60,040 nucleotides of DNA. Source: Candidatus Aenigmatarchaeota archaeon (GTDB lineage: Archaea; EX4484-52). The stretch lies in NCBI GenBank assembly GCA_023137195.1, contig JAGLPV010000024.1:1-60040 (forward strand). Reading direction: 5' to 3'. Positions 7,353-16,410 of this stretch are shown here, one piece after another (within the stretch, counting starts at the first letter, position 1; every line of letters begins with the position of its first letter). Below the pieces are notes generated by a model, which had not been told where the DNA came from, made no database searches, and saw only the letters and a program-made list of their open reading frames with translations. The translations under genes and the position numbers were made by a program.

Positions 7353-9536
7353 TTATTTAGCAAATGTTAATGTAAAAGTTATTCCCTTTGTTTTTTTATT
7401 AGATGCAACGGAAATATTGGCATTGAAAACAGATTTTAGTATTTCTTCAACATGAAATAATCCTATTCCTGCTCCATCTGTAGAAGAAGTTTTTAGATTA
7501 AAAATTTCATCCGTGTTATTTTGGAATTTTTCATTTATTCCTGATCCGTTATCCATCACAAAAATTTCCAAAGTTTTATCATCTCCATATAGTTCAATAT
7601 TGCAATTTTTTGCCTTTGCCTTTTTTGCATTATCAAGCAAATTATCAAATATGACTAAAACATCAAAAGGTCTAAAAGAAGTAAGAAAATCTTTAGTTGT
7701 ATTGTCTTTTATAGAAATTTCAAGTCCGTCGGCTGCAACTGGAATATAGTCGTCTTCTAAGTATTTTTTAATTATATTGTTCAAACTTCTTTCTTTTTTT
7801 GTCGCAAGCTCATTCATTCCACTTCCTGTTGCAAATCTTGCAATAGTATTTATTTTGTCATTTTCTTTTTTTATTTTTTGCAAATATTTTTCTAATTTTT
7901 CATATTTTTGACCAGTTATGGCATTAAAAGCATGTAATATATAATTATCTATTGTCTTGGAACTGATACCAATTTGATGGTGATAACTCTGAAGATTTTT
8001 CAGATTTTTACTAGAAAAATTTCTTAAAGCAGATACTTGATCTTCTGATCTTTTTATTTTACTTTCCTGTTTTTGAATAATATGTTTTTGTTGTTCTTGT
8101 GTTTCCTCAATTTTTTTTACTGCTTTTAGTAACTTTTCGTCCCCTGTTTTTCTGGCCTCTTTCTTCAATTGTCCTGTTGCTCCTTGAAAACCTTGTTGGG
8201 TTTTTTCTTCAATTTTTTCTAAAAATATATAACTATGCTCTATATCCAAAAAATCTTTTGATTTCGTAAGTTTTTTTATCATTACCTGAATTTCTTTTTC
8301 TTTTTCTTTTGGAAAAAATTCTTTTTCAATATTTCTTTTATATGTCCAATTAAGAGTACCAATAACGTAAGACTCGAGTCTTCGGAGTACCTTTTCTTCA
8401 AAACAAGATTTTAAATTTTTAACACTCGTTGTTGCAATTAGACCCCCATCACGACTAGTAGTTTCTTTAAATTCATCACTTGTATTATTTATATCAATAA
8501 AACCCACAACATCACGAGTTCCTAAGTATCTTGCATATCCTTGTTGTTTACGTAAATTTACTCCAAGAGAATCATCATCTAATTCACCATAAGGAAAGAC
8601 TCTAAAACCATTTTTATACAAAAATATGGACCCGAACTCTTTTGAGCGAACACCCATATAATGCTTGAATGTTATTTTTGTAGGAGTATTTAAATAAAAT
8701 AATTGAATTCTTATATCAAAAAGAAATTTTTTCCATTCATTCTTTTCTTTTATCTTGTAAATTTTCTCTCCTCTATCTATTAATTCTGTGATTATATATT
8801 CCCCATTTTGAGAAATATCTATATTTATTTGTGTTGTTTTTAGAGCAAGTTTTTCAAAAATAAAATTTTCTACCTTTTTATTATCAAGAAAAACATCAAA
8901 AACATCTTCAGAATCTTTTTTTATAGGATTAATAAGTTTTGATAAATGTGTCTTTAACTTTTCTTTTTCGCTTTTTTTACCATCCGTCCATTCTTCCCTT
9001 AGTTCTGATATTTCTAAAATAGTTCCGTGTTTTATTTCAGAATATGGATTTTCATCTAAAGTTTCATGAGTAACATCTATATTAATAAAATCTTTTTTAG
9101 AATCTTTTTCAAACAATTCCCATTCTACAGTAATTTTCTCAATTTTAGGATTTTCTTCTTCTTTAATTGAAATGAGTTTTAATTTTTTCCCTATACGATC
9201 ACAAGCAAATCTTCCAACTCCTTTTGCTCCTGCAAAAGCATGGCGAGTCTTTATTTTATTTCTGTAATCATTGTACCCTCTATTTTCCGTGTTATCTGCT
9301 TTTGCTGAGTACCCAACAAAAAGCCATTTATCTTTTATGTCCTTAATATTCATTCCTTTTCCATCATCTTTGATAACAATTTTATCTTCATAAAAATTGA
9401 CATCTACTCTTTCTGCGTATGCATCGAATGAGTTTTTCACTAATTCAAAAATAGCAATATATTTATCAGTAATAAGTTCTTTGCCAATAATATTTTTTAG
9501 AGCTGCACTAACCTTAAATTGTAATTTTTCTTTCAT
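7353..9536 (-). CDS. Double GHKL ATPase: N-terminal Hsp90/MORC-like HATPase + C-terminal histidine-kinase-type HATPase
   Basis: N-terminal IFELVKNSFDA, DDGKGM, GAKGVGRFACDRIG; C-terminal VIFDNLLDNAKKAKA, MDNGSGI, GAGIGLFHVEEIL; candidate H-box LQSYHHQIG between them. Confidence 0.8.
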   Translation of the reverse strand: MKEKLQFKVSAALKNIIGKELITDKYIAIFELVKNSFDAYAERVDVNFYEDKIVIKDDGKGMNIKDIKDKWLFVGYSAKADNTENRGYNDYRNKIKTRHAFAGAKGVGRFACDRIGKKLKLISIKEEENPKIEKITVEWELFEKDSKKDFINIDVTHETLDENPYSEIKHGTILEISELREEWTDGKKSEKEKLKTHLSKLINPIKKDSEDVFDVFLDNKKVENFIFEKLALKTTQINIDISQNGEYIITELIDRGEKIYKIKEKNEWKKFLFDIRIQLFYLNTPTKITFKHYMGVRSKEFGSIFLYKNGFRVFPYGELDDDSLGVNLRKQQGYARYLGTRDVVGFIDINNTSDEFKETTSRDGGLIATTSVKNLKSCFEEKVLRRLESYVIGTLNWTYKRNIEKEFFPKEKEKEIQVMIKKLTKSKDFLDIEHSYIFLEKIEEKTQQGFQGATGQLKKEARKTGDEKLLKAVKKIEETQEQQKHIIQKQESKIKRSEDQVSALRNFSSKNLKNLQSYHHQIGISSKTIDNYILHAFNAITGQKYEKLEKYLQKIKKENDKINTIARFATGSGMNELATKKERSLNNIIKKYLEDDYIPVAADGLEISIKDNTTKDFLTSFRPFDVLVIFDNLLDNAKKAKAKNCNIELYGDDKTLEIFVMDNGSGINEKFQNNTDEIFNLKTSSTDGAGIGLFHVEEILKSVFNANISVASNKKTKGITFTLTFAK

Positions 9537-9540
9537 AATA

Positions 9541-10740
9541 TTACTTTAAAAGTTGAGCTAATATAAGTCCTGCTTGTTCACCAAAAAGAGGAGGTATTGC
9601 ATTTCCAACTTGTGTATATCGTGGCACTTCTATCTTTCTCAATTTTCCACCAGTTGTGTATTTTTCCCTGAATTCAAACCAGTCATCAAAAGTTTGAATT
9701 CTAGCATATTCTCTAACGGTTAAAATCCTTGGTTCGGAATAATGGATGTAATCATCAGGCAATGTTGTTAATGTTGGACTTTTTTGATTCATATCCAATG
9801 GAATCGTGCATCTCTTTTTAAGTTTAAATTTGTCCTTAGTTGATTCGTTAATTGTTTTATTTCTAGAACAATTAGTAAGGATATAGTTAAATTTATTTAT
9901 TGTTTTCTTGTTATGGTTTGCGAATCTATGACTATCTGGGAAATTGTAATCACAATCTGTTTTTATATATTTCTGATAATTTGTTTTTGGTTTTGAATAT
10001 ATACCTTCTTTGAATTTTTTATAACTAATTGATGAAATTTCTCCGTTAATTCTTTCTAAATCAGAAATTGCAGATTTTACAGAATTATTGGCTTTTAAAC
10101 CCTTTTTTTTCAAAAACGAAACTTTATTATTAACAATTAATTCAAAAAATTCTTTAGGGTCTCCTGATTTTAATCCAACTAGGATAAATCGTTTCCTCTT
10201 TTGGGGGACACCAAACTTAGAAAAATCAATTATCCTTCCTTCAACTCCATAACCTATCTCTTTTAATTTTTTTTGAACATAAATGGAATATGCAGTTCCT
10301 TTAGACTTCTTATTCTTAAATCCAATTGTAAATCCTTTTACATTTTCAAAAAAAATCATCTTTGGTTTAACTAGTGAAATAAATTTTATATAAGAATCAA
10401 TTAATTTATTTCTACTATCTCCTTCGTTTCTTCTACCTGCTAATGAAAAGCCCTGACAAGGAGGTCCACCAACAACCATATCTACTTTTCCACGAAGTTT
10501 TTCGAGTTCTTTTTCATAGTTAACCAGAACTTCATTGATATCATGCGATGTTTGGGGGAGCCAGATAGGCCATTTAAAATGTTTTTTCTTCTCAATCAAG
10601 TTGTGTTTTAGGGTCTCAAATGCCATTGGACTTTTTTCAATAGCAAAAAGTCCATGCCAGCCCGATTTATACAATCCTAAAGAAAGACCACCACAACCTG
10701 CAAATATATCAATATAAGTAAACTTAGATTGCTTCACCAT
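9541..10740 (-). CDS. dcm: DNA (cytosine-5-)-methyltransferase
   Basis: Motifs FAGCGGLSLGL, GGPPCQGFS, FENVKGF, VPQKRKR, LTVREYARIQTF, YTQVGNAIPP all present. Confidence 0.95.
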   Translation of the reverse strand: MVKQSKFTYIDIFAGCGGLSLGLYKSGWHGLFAIEKSPMAFETLKHNLIEKKKHFKWPIWLPQTSHDINEVLVNYEKELEKLRGKVDMVVGGPPCQGFSLAGRRNEGDSRNKLIDSYIKFISLVKPKMIFFENVKGFTIGFKNKKSKGTAYSIYVQKKLKEIGYGVEGRIIDFSKFGVPQKRKRFILVGLKSGDPKEFFELIVNNKVSFLKKKGLKANNSVKSAISDLERINGEISSISYKKFKEGIYSKPKTNYQKYIKTDCDYNFPDSHRFANHNKKTINKFNYILTNCSRNKTINESTKDKFKLKKRCTIPLDMNQKSPTLTTLPDDYIHYSEPRILTVREYARIQTFDDWFEFREKYTTGGKLRKIEVPRYTQVGNAIPPLFGEQAGLILAQLLK

Positions 10741-10761
10741 ACTATATTTTATATTTGAGTT

Positions 10762-10770
10762 TATATAAAG
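10762..10770 (-). promoter_or_regulatory. Putative TATA box upstream of the cytosine methyltransferase
   Basis: TTTATATAA on the minus strand about 25-30 nt 5' of the ATG at 10740. Confidence 0.45.
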
Positions 10771-10785
10771 ATTTGTTTATGCTCC

Positions 10786-11439
10786 TTACCTTGATGCTAT
10801 TTTGATAAAAAAAACGCATTTTTTAGTCAATGGACACTTATCGCACGACGGTTTTGTCTTGCAAACCAACGCCCCGAAATCTAGCAATCCCCAGTTATAT
10901 TCCTTGAAATTCTTTCTTGGAAGAATTTCATTTGTCTTGTCTTGTATTTCTTTATTATCTCTTAAGTCTTTAATATTATCAATGTGAAAATACCGGGAAA
11001 TTATCCTGCTTGTATTTACATCTAAGATTGGAGCCCGTTTATTAAAACCAAAGCATAGAGTAGCATTAGTAACATACAATCCAATATGTGGTATTTCCAA
11101 TAGACTTTCTATCTCACCCGGGAGATTATCATTAAAATTTTTGTGAATATAATTTGAAATCTCTTTTAATCCTCTAGTTCTCTGTTTTCCTAATCCTAAT
11201 CTTGAAATTTTATTAAAAATCTCGGAATAACTTGCTCTATGAAGTTTTATATTTGAACTATACTCTATTATAACAGGATACATATATTTATCAACCGTTT
11301 CTGCTTTTGTCTTTTTAAGAAATAATTCTGTTATCATTACTTGAAAAGGTTCTAAATCTTCCCTTCTCCAGAAAAAATCTCGTTTATTCAGACTGTAAAA
11401 ATCCAGTATCTTCTTTCGAAAATAGGTATTTTCAATCAT
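10786..11439 (-). CDS. HhH-GPD DNA glycosylase with 4Fe-4S motif (MutY / thymine-mismatch Mig-like)
   Basis: LKKTKAETVDKYMYPV, LLEIPHIGLYVTNA (HhH with Tyr), LDVNTSRIISRYF (catalytic Asp), C-x5-C-x2-C-x5-C Fe-S ligands at the C-terminus. Confidence 0.85.
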   Translation of the reverse strand: MIENTYFRKKILDFYSLNKRDFFWRREDLEPFQVMITELFLKKTKAETVDKYMYPVIIEYSSNIKLHRASYSEIFNKISRLGLGKQRTRGLKEISNYIHKNFNDNLPGEIESLLEIPHIGLYVTNATLCFGFNKRAPILDVNTSRIISRYFHIDNIKDLRDNKEIQDKTNEILPRKNFKEYNWGLLDFGALVCKTKPSCDKCPLTKKCVFFIKIASR

Positions 11440-11535
11440 AATTTAGTAAACGAGATAGAATTATTTAAACATATTCGATCTGTACAACAAGATACATATT
11501 TAAAGAATAAAATATCAATCCATTAAGGCAATACA

Positions 11536-11856
11536 ATGAAAATCGGAATAATTATTAGTCAAACTGAACCGGAAACTGTATGGAATGCATTTAGATTTGG
11601 GAATTTTTCTTTAGATAAAAACCATTCCGTCAAGGTATTTTTAATTGGCAAAGGAGTTGAATACGAAGATATCAACGATGAGAAATTCAATGTCAGGGAA
11701 CAAGTAGAAAAATTCATTGACAATAAAGGAGAAATCTTTGCCTGTGGTTCTTGTATCAAATCCAGAAAAAAAGAAGGTTCTCCTGTTTGTCCATTATCCA
11801 CAATGCATGATTTAATGACTATTGTTGAAGAATCTGACAAAATAGTATCCTTCTAA
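11536..11856 (+). CDS. DsrE/DsrF-like family protein
   Basis: MKIGIIISQTEPETVWNAFRFGNFSL...VKVFLIGKGVEYE...IFACGSCIKSRKKEG. Confidence 0.75.
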   Translation: MKIGIIISQTEPETVWNAFRFGNFSLDKNHSVKVFLIGKGVEYEDINDEKFNVREQVEKFIDNKGEIFACGSCIKSRKKEGSPVCPLSTMHDLMTIVEESDKIVSF

Positions 11857-11940
11857 AATCTTGCCGAAACAAAACTAATGAACTCTTAATAGGATACATG
11901 GCTTTGAAAAATAATATAAAGAATATATCCTATATTAAAC

Positions 11941-12279
11941 ATGGATTTAAAAAACATTAAAAGTTGGCATATAGCACTGCTTGCTATTGTTGTAAATATT
12001 GTTTTTATGTTCTGGCACTTTTTCGGTCGTTGTGGTTTGGGTTGCAGTCCTTTTTACACGCAATTATCTTTAGGTAGTATTTTCTATAAAACTATTTTTT
12101 TGTTAATTCCAACATTATTTTTGATAAATGTTAAAACAAAAAAAATAGGGGCTATATTTTGTATTCTTTTAGGAGTAACTAGATTTTTTGCTTATGAAAA
12201 TGAACTTTTTATTTCCGGAGTTATTCAAGGATTTCTTTTGATAACTGCGGCACTCTATTATTTCCGGAAAAAAGTTTGA
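11941..12279 (+). CDS. Small multi-TM membrane protein
   Basis: Hydrophobic 112-aa ORF with upstream TATA-like sequence. Confidence 0.5.
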   Translation: MDLKNIKSWHIALLAIVVNIVFMFWHFFGRCGLGCSPFYTQLSLGSIFYKTIFLLIPTLFLINVKTKKIGAIFCILLGVTRFFAYENELFISGVIQGFLLITAALYYFRKKV

Positions 12280-12349
12280 TTATTATCCAAAATATATACA
12301 ACTCTTATCTATATATATTATTTCGTACTTTTCTTTAATATCCAGACCC

Positions 12350-13534
12350 TCACTTTCCATACTTCTCACCAATCTCCCGGTAAGCATCCCTAAACGAAAC
12401 CCCTTTCTTTACAAGCTCATAAGCCTCCTCTGTCGCATACAATTCTTTGCTCATCGCTTTTTGACAGTTCTCTTTGTTGACCTTTATCCCTTTAAGAAAC
12501 AATATCATCATCTCCAGACAGCTTTGAGTTATCTCCACTGAATTTATCAAAGATTCTTTTGTCAATTGAATGTCCCGGTTATAGCCGGAAATAAGATTCC
12601 CCATAAGACTTTTTGTCTTGAATTCTTCCCCTAAAACAACATGGTATTTTGCCCTTATCAATTCAAGGACATCGGGATTTTTCTTTTGTGGCATGATGGA
12701 ACTGCCTGTGCAGAATTCATCAGGGAATTCCACGAATCCGAACTCTTTCATATTAAATAGTATCAAATCAGTCGAGAGTTTGTTTAAGTCAAACATCACC
12801 TGTGACAGGACATTAATGATTCCGAACTCAAATTTTCCTCGGCTCATCTGGCAGTACATTGGATTGATCTGGACTTTGGCGAATCCTAAAAGGTCGGCTG
12901 TGTATTCTCTGTCTATCTTTATGTTTGGAACGCCGAATCCTGCCGCGCTTCCAAGAGGAGATTTATCTATTGTCTTGAAAACACAATCTAATAGTGGAAT
13001 GTCATCATCAACAGCATCGGCAAAACTGTTCAGCCATAGTCCAATGGTTGTCGGCATGGCTTTTTGCATGTGGGTGTAGCCGGGGATTGATATCGTTTTG
13101 TATTTTTCTGCTGTGCGGTTTAACTCATCCTTGAAATCCATCAACAGTTCCCTGATTTGCTTTAAGTTGTCTTTTTCATACAGCCTTAATGCAGTCAATA
13201 CCTGGTCGTTTCTTGAACGGGCGGTGTGTATCTTCTTGCCGACATCACCGTATTTTGAAGTCAGGTAATTCTCGATGGCGGTATGGCAGTCCTCGTCCCC
13301 CGGGCTGATTGGGAAATTGTTGTTTGAATGCAAATCAATGATTTCGTTTAGTCCTTCGACCAACTGGCTTAATTCTTCATCGGTCAGGATGCCTATTTTG
13401 TTCAGCATCTTTGCATGGGCAATTGATGCGATGCAGTCATATTTGACCAGCTTTTGATCCAGTAGATAGTCGTTTCCTACTGTGAATTTTTCTATTTTCT
13501 CATTTAAATTATAGTTCTTTTTCCAGAGTTTCAT
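12350..13534 (-). CDS. argH: Argininosuccinate lyase
   Basis: GDEDCHTAIENYL, HTARSRNDQV, GYTHMQKAMP, GSSIMPQKKNPDVLELIR. Confidence 0.95.
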   Translation of the reverse strand: MKLWKKNYNLNEKIEKFTVGNDYLLDQKLVKYDCIASIAHAKMLNKIGILTDEELSQLVEGLNEIIDLHSNNNFPISPGDEDCHTAIENYLTSKYGDVGKKIHTARSRNDQVLTALRLYEKDNLKQIRELLMDFKDELNRTAEKYKTISIPGYTHMQKAMPTTIGLWLNSFADAVDDDIPLLDCVFKTIDKSPLGSAAGFGVPNIKIDREYTADLLGFAKVQINPMYCQMSRGKFEFGIINVLSQVMFDLNKLSTDLILFNMKEFGFVEFPDEFCTGSSIMPQKKNPDVLELIRAKYHVVLGEEFKTKSLMGNLISGYNRDIQLTKESLINSVEITQSCLEMMILFLKGIKVNKENCQKAMSKELYATEEAYELVKKGVSFRDAYREIGEKYGK

Positions 13535-14424
13535 TCTAATCCCTCTTTATGGTTTAATCCGAACATTATGTTCATGTTCTCTATTGCCTGCGAAGCGGCT
13601 CCTTTCATAAGGTTGTCGATGACTGAGATTATGACAATGTTGTTGTTGTCTTTTTCAAAGCCGCCGATGTGACAGTATGGAGTATGAGATACATCTTTTG
13701 TGCATGGTATCTTATTTTCAATTACTTTTGTAAATGTGTTGTTGTAGAAGTCCCTGTATTTTTGCTTTATTTCCTTTACATCAATATTTGTTTTTAGTTT
13801 TAGATGCGTTGTGCACATGATGCCTCGGAATGTATTCACTACATGCGGCGTGAATGCAATATTCCCGCCAAGGATTTTTTTCATTTCAGGGATATGAAAA
13901 TGGCTGTTGAGTTTGTAGGCGATTATATTTTCTTCATGACTGTATTTTGCTCCTGCTTTTTTTCCGCCGCCTGAATATCCACTAATACAGTTAAAGACAA
14001 TATTCTCTGCAATTTCGATTAATGGATATACAGACAATATGCATGCTGTGGCATAGCACCCGGGATTTGCGACAATTCGGGAATGCTCTATTTTATCATG
14101 AAATATCTCGGGGATGCCGTAGGTTTGAGTCAGCCTGTGGTCTGCTGAGATGTCTATTATTTTACATGTGATTTTTGATGTTATTTGTTCTGCTTTCCCG
14201 TGGGGCACTGCAAGGAAAACAACATTCATCTTGTTTAATTCTTCAATTGATATTTTGGAAAAAGAAAGGTTGAGGTTTATGTCTTTGTATTGGTCGGATA
14301 TTTTTTTCCCTTCAAGAGATGTGCTTGCAACTGTTTTTATTTCAGAGTGATTGTGTTTTGAAAGGATGTTGATTAAGTTGTAGGCGACATATCCTGAACC
14401 GCCGACAATGCCTATTTTAATCAT
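13531..14424 (-). CDS. argC: N-acetyl-gamma-glutamyl-phosphate reductase
   Basis: IGIVGGSGYVAYNLINIL, DISADHRL, VANPGCYATACILS, SGYSGGGKKAG; start at 14424 preferred to ORF start 14475. Confidence 0.95.
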   Translation of the reverse strand: MIKIGIVGGSGYVAYNLINILSKHNHSEIKTVASTSLEGKKISDQYKDINLNLSFSKISIEELNKMNVVFLAVPHGKAEQITSKITCKIIDISADHRLTQTYGIPEIFHDKIEHSRIVANPGCYATACILSVYPLIEIAENIVFNCISGYSGGGKKAGAKYSHEENIIAYKLNSHFHIPEMKKILGGNIAFTPHVVNTFRGIMCTTHLKLKTNIDVKEIKQKYRDFYNNTFTKVIENKIPCTKDVSHTPYCHIGGFEKDNNNIVIISVIDNLMKGAASQAIENMNIMFGLNHKEGLE

Positions 14425-15583
14425 CTGAATCACCCCCCACGAGAACTGATTCAAGGACTGTAATGCAAAAATCAATCTCGTTTTGCGTTATTGTCAATGG
14501 TGGAAGAAATCGCAGGATTTTTTCGTCTATGCAGTTTATCAGCAGTCCTTTTTTGGCACATTTTTCTGCTATGGATTTATCTTTTTTGTTTAGTTCAAGC
14601 GCTACCATAAGTCCTTTGCCTCGGACTTCTTTGATGTTGTCCGATTTTATGGAATTTAGTTTTGACATGAAATAATTGCCTTTGGGCTCCACATCCAGCA
14701 GGATGTTTTCAATGAGTTCTATTGTCTTTAATGCAGCGGCACAGCACAGGGAGTTTCCGCCGAAAGTTGAGCCGTGGTCGCCGGGGTTGAAGTTGATGCT
14801 CCTCTTTGAGAGGGTGACACCTATCGGAAGACCATTGGCAATACCTTTGGCAAGGGTGATGATGTCAGGAGATATATCTTCATGTTGGAAACAGAAATAT
14901 TTTCCGGTCCTTCCGTTTCCTGTCTGGATTTCATCAAGGATAAGTAGGATATTGTTTTTTTTGCAGAGTTCTTCTACTTTTTTTAGGTACCCTGGGGGTG
15001 GGACAATAACACCGGCTTCGCCCTGTATGGGTTCGAGGATTACTGCCGCAGTGTCTTCACTTATCTGGCTTTGAAGTGCATCTATATCTCCATAATCGAC
15101 ATGCTCAAAGCCCGGGATTAAGGGACTGAAGGGGGCTTTGTAGGATTCTTTCCATGTCGCCGAAAGGCTTCCTAGGGTCCTGCCATGAAATCCGTTTTTC
15201 ATTGCAATTATTTTGCTTTTTTTTGTGACTTTTTTTGCAAGCTTTATTGCCGCTTCGACAGCTTCACTGCCTGAGTTGGAGAAAAAACATTTGTCCAGAC
15301 CCGAGATTTCGGATAATTTTTTTGCAAGAGCTAATTGGGGTTCTGTATAGAACAGGTTGCTTGCATTGATTAATTTTTCTGCCTGGCGGAAAATAGCTTT
15401 TACAAGAGTTGGGTTTGAGTGCCCGATACTGCATGTGGCTACACCTCCAATCATGTCAAGATATTTGTTGCCGTTAGTATCCCATACATAACTGCCTTTG
15501 CCGTGTTCGAGAACAAAAGAAGACCTTTTGTATGTCTGCATGAGATATTTTTTTTCTGTTTCAATATAGTCAAATTGCTCCAT
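14417..15583 (-). CDS. argD: Acetylornithine aminotransferase
   Basis: SNSGSEAVEAAIKLAKK, NGFHGRTLGSLSAT, LDEIQTGNGRTG, DIITLAKGIANGLPIG. Confidence 0.93.
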   Translation of the reverse strand: MEQFDYIETEKKYLMQTYKRSSFVLEHGKGSYVWDTNGNKYLDMIGGVATCSIGHSNPTLVKAIFRQAEKLINASNLFYTEPQLALAKKLSEISGLDKCFFSNSGSEAVEAAIKLAKKVTKKSKIIAMKNGFHGRTLGSLSATWKESYKAPFSPLIPGFEHVDYGDIDALQSQISEDTAAVILEPIQGEAGVIVPPPGYLKKVEELCKKNNILLILDEIQTGNGRTGKYFCFQHEDISPDIITLAKGIANGLPIGVTLSKRSINFNPGDHGSTFGGNSLCCAAALKTIELIENILLDVEPKGNYFMSKLNSIKSDNIKEVRGKGLMVALELNKKDKSIAEKCAKKGLLINCIDEKILRFLPPLTITQNEIDFCITVLESVLVGGDSDD

Positions 15584-16409
15584 TTTTTATAACCTCCGTG
15601 CCTATGCCTTTGTCTGTAAATATTTCAAGCAGTAAAGAATGCCTGGTGGTGCCGTTTATAAGATGCACTTTTTTTACATTATGTTTTAGGGCGTCAATGC
15701 ATGCAAGCACTTTTGGTATCATGCCTCCGTTAATCTCTTTGCTTTGGATATGGGTTTTTACATCATCTATGTTCAGGTGAGAAACAAAATTGCCTTTGAT
15801 ATAGATGCCGTCAACATTGGTCAGGAATGTGAGTTTTTCCGCGTTTAATTCCTTGGCTATCTTTATTGCGACAGTATCTGCATTGATATTTGTTTCCTGT
15901 CTGGTTTGGGTTTTGCCCAGAGGTGAAACTATCGGGATGCATCCGTCATTGATTTGGTCAAGCAGGATTTTTGCATTTATCTTTGTTATTTTTCCGACAT
16001 AGCCGAGTTCTTCTTGGTTGCTTATTTTTGTTGAGATTAGCCCTTCTGTGCAGTCTTTCGCTTCGATTCCCATGGAATTGAAATGGTCGACGCATTCTGT
16101 GTTTTTTTGCTTAAGGACTTTTGTGACAATATTCAGGGTTTCATAATCCGTTACCCTTATGCCGTCGATTATTTTTTTTTGCATATTTTTCTTTTTCATT
16201 TCTTCGTCTATAAATGGCCCTCCGCCATGCACCACCACTATTTTCATTCCCAGCTGCTTTAGTATGCTGATGTCGGTAAATACTGATTTTTGGAGTCCTT
16301 TATCTGTCATTGCATTCCCTCCATATTTTATTACTACTATTTTTTCGCTGAATTTTTTTGCCCAGTGGAATGCTTCCACCAAAATGTGCGCTTTTGTTAT
16401 GCTTTCCAT
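15570..16409 (-). CDS. argB: Acetylglutamate kinase
   Basis: IVVIKYGGNAMTD, VVVHGGGPFIDEEMKK, NINADTVAIKIAKELNAEKLTFLTNVDGIY. Confidence 0.95.
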   Translation of the reverse strand: MESITKAHILVEAFHWAKKFSEKIVVIKYGGNAMTDKGLQKSVFTDISILKQLGMKIVVVHGGGPFIDEEMKKKNMQKKIIDGIRVTDYETLNIVTKVLKQKNTECVDHFNSMGIEAKDCTEGLISTKISNQEELGYVGKITKINAKILLDQINDGCIPIVSPLGKTQTRQETNINADTVAIKIAKELNAEKLTFLTNVDGIYIKGNFVSHLNIDDVKTHIQSKEINGGMIPKVLACIDALKHNVKKVHLINGTTRHSLLLEIFTDKGIGTEVIKNGAI

Positions 16410-16410
16410 A

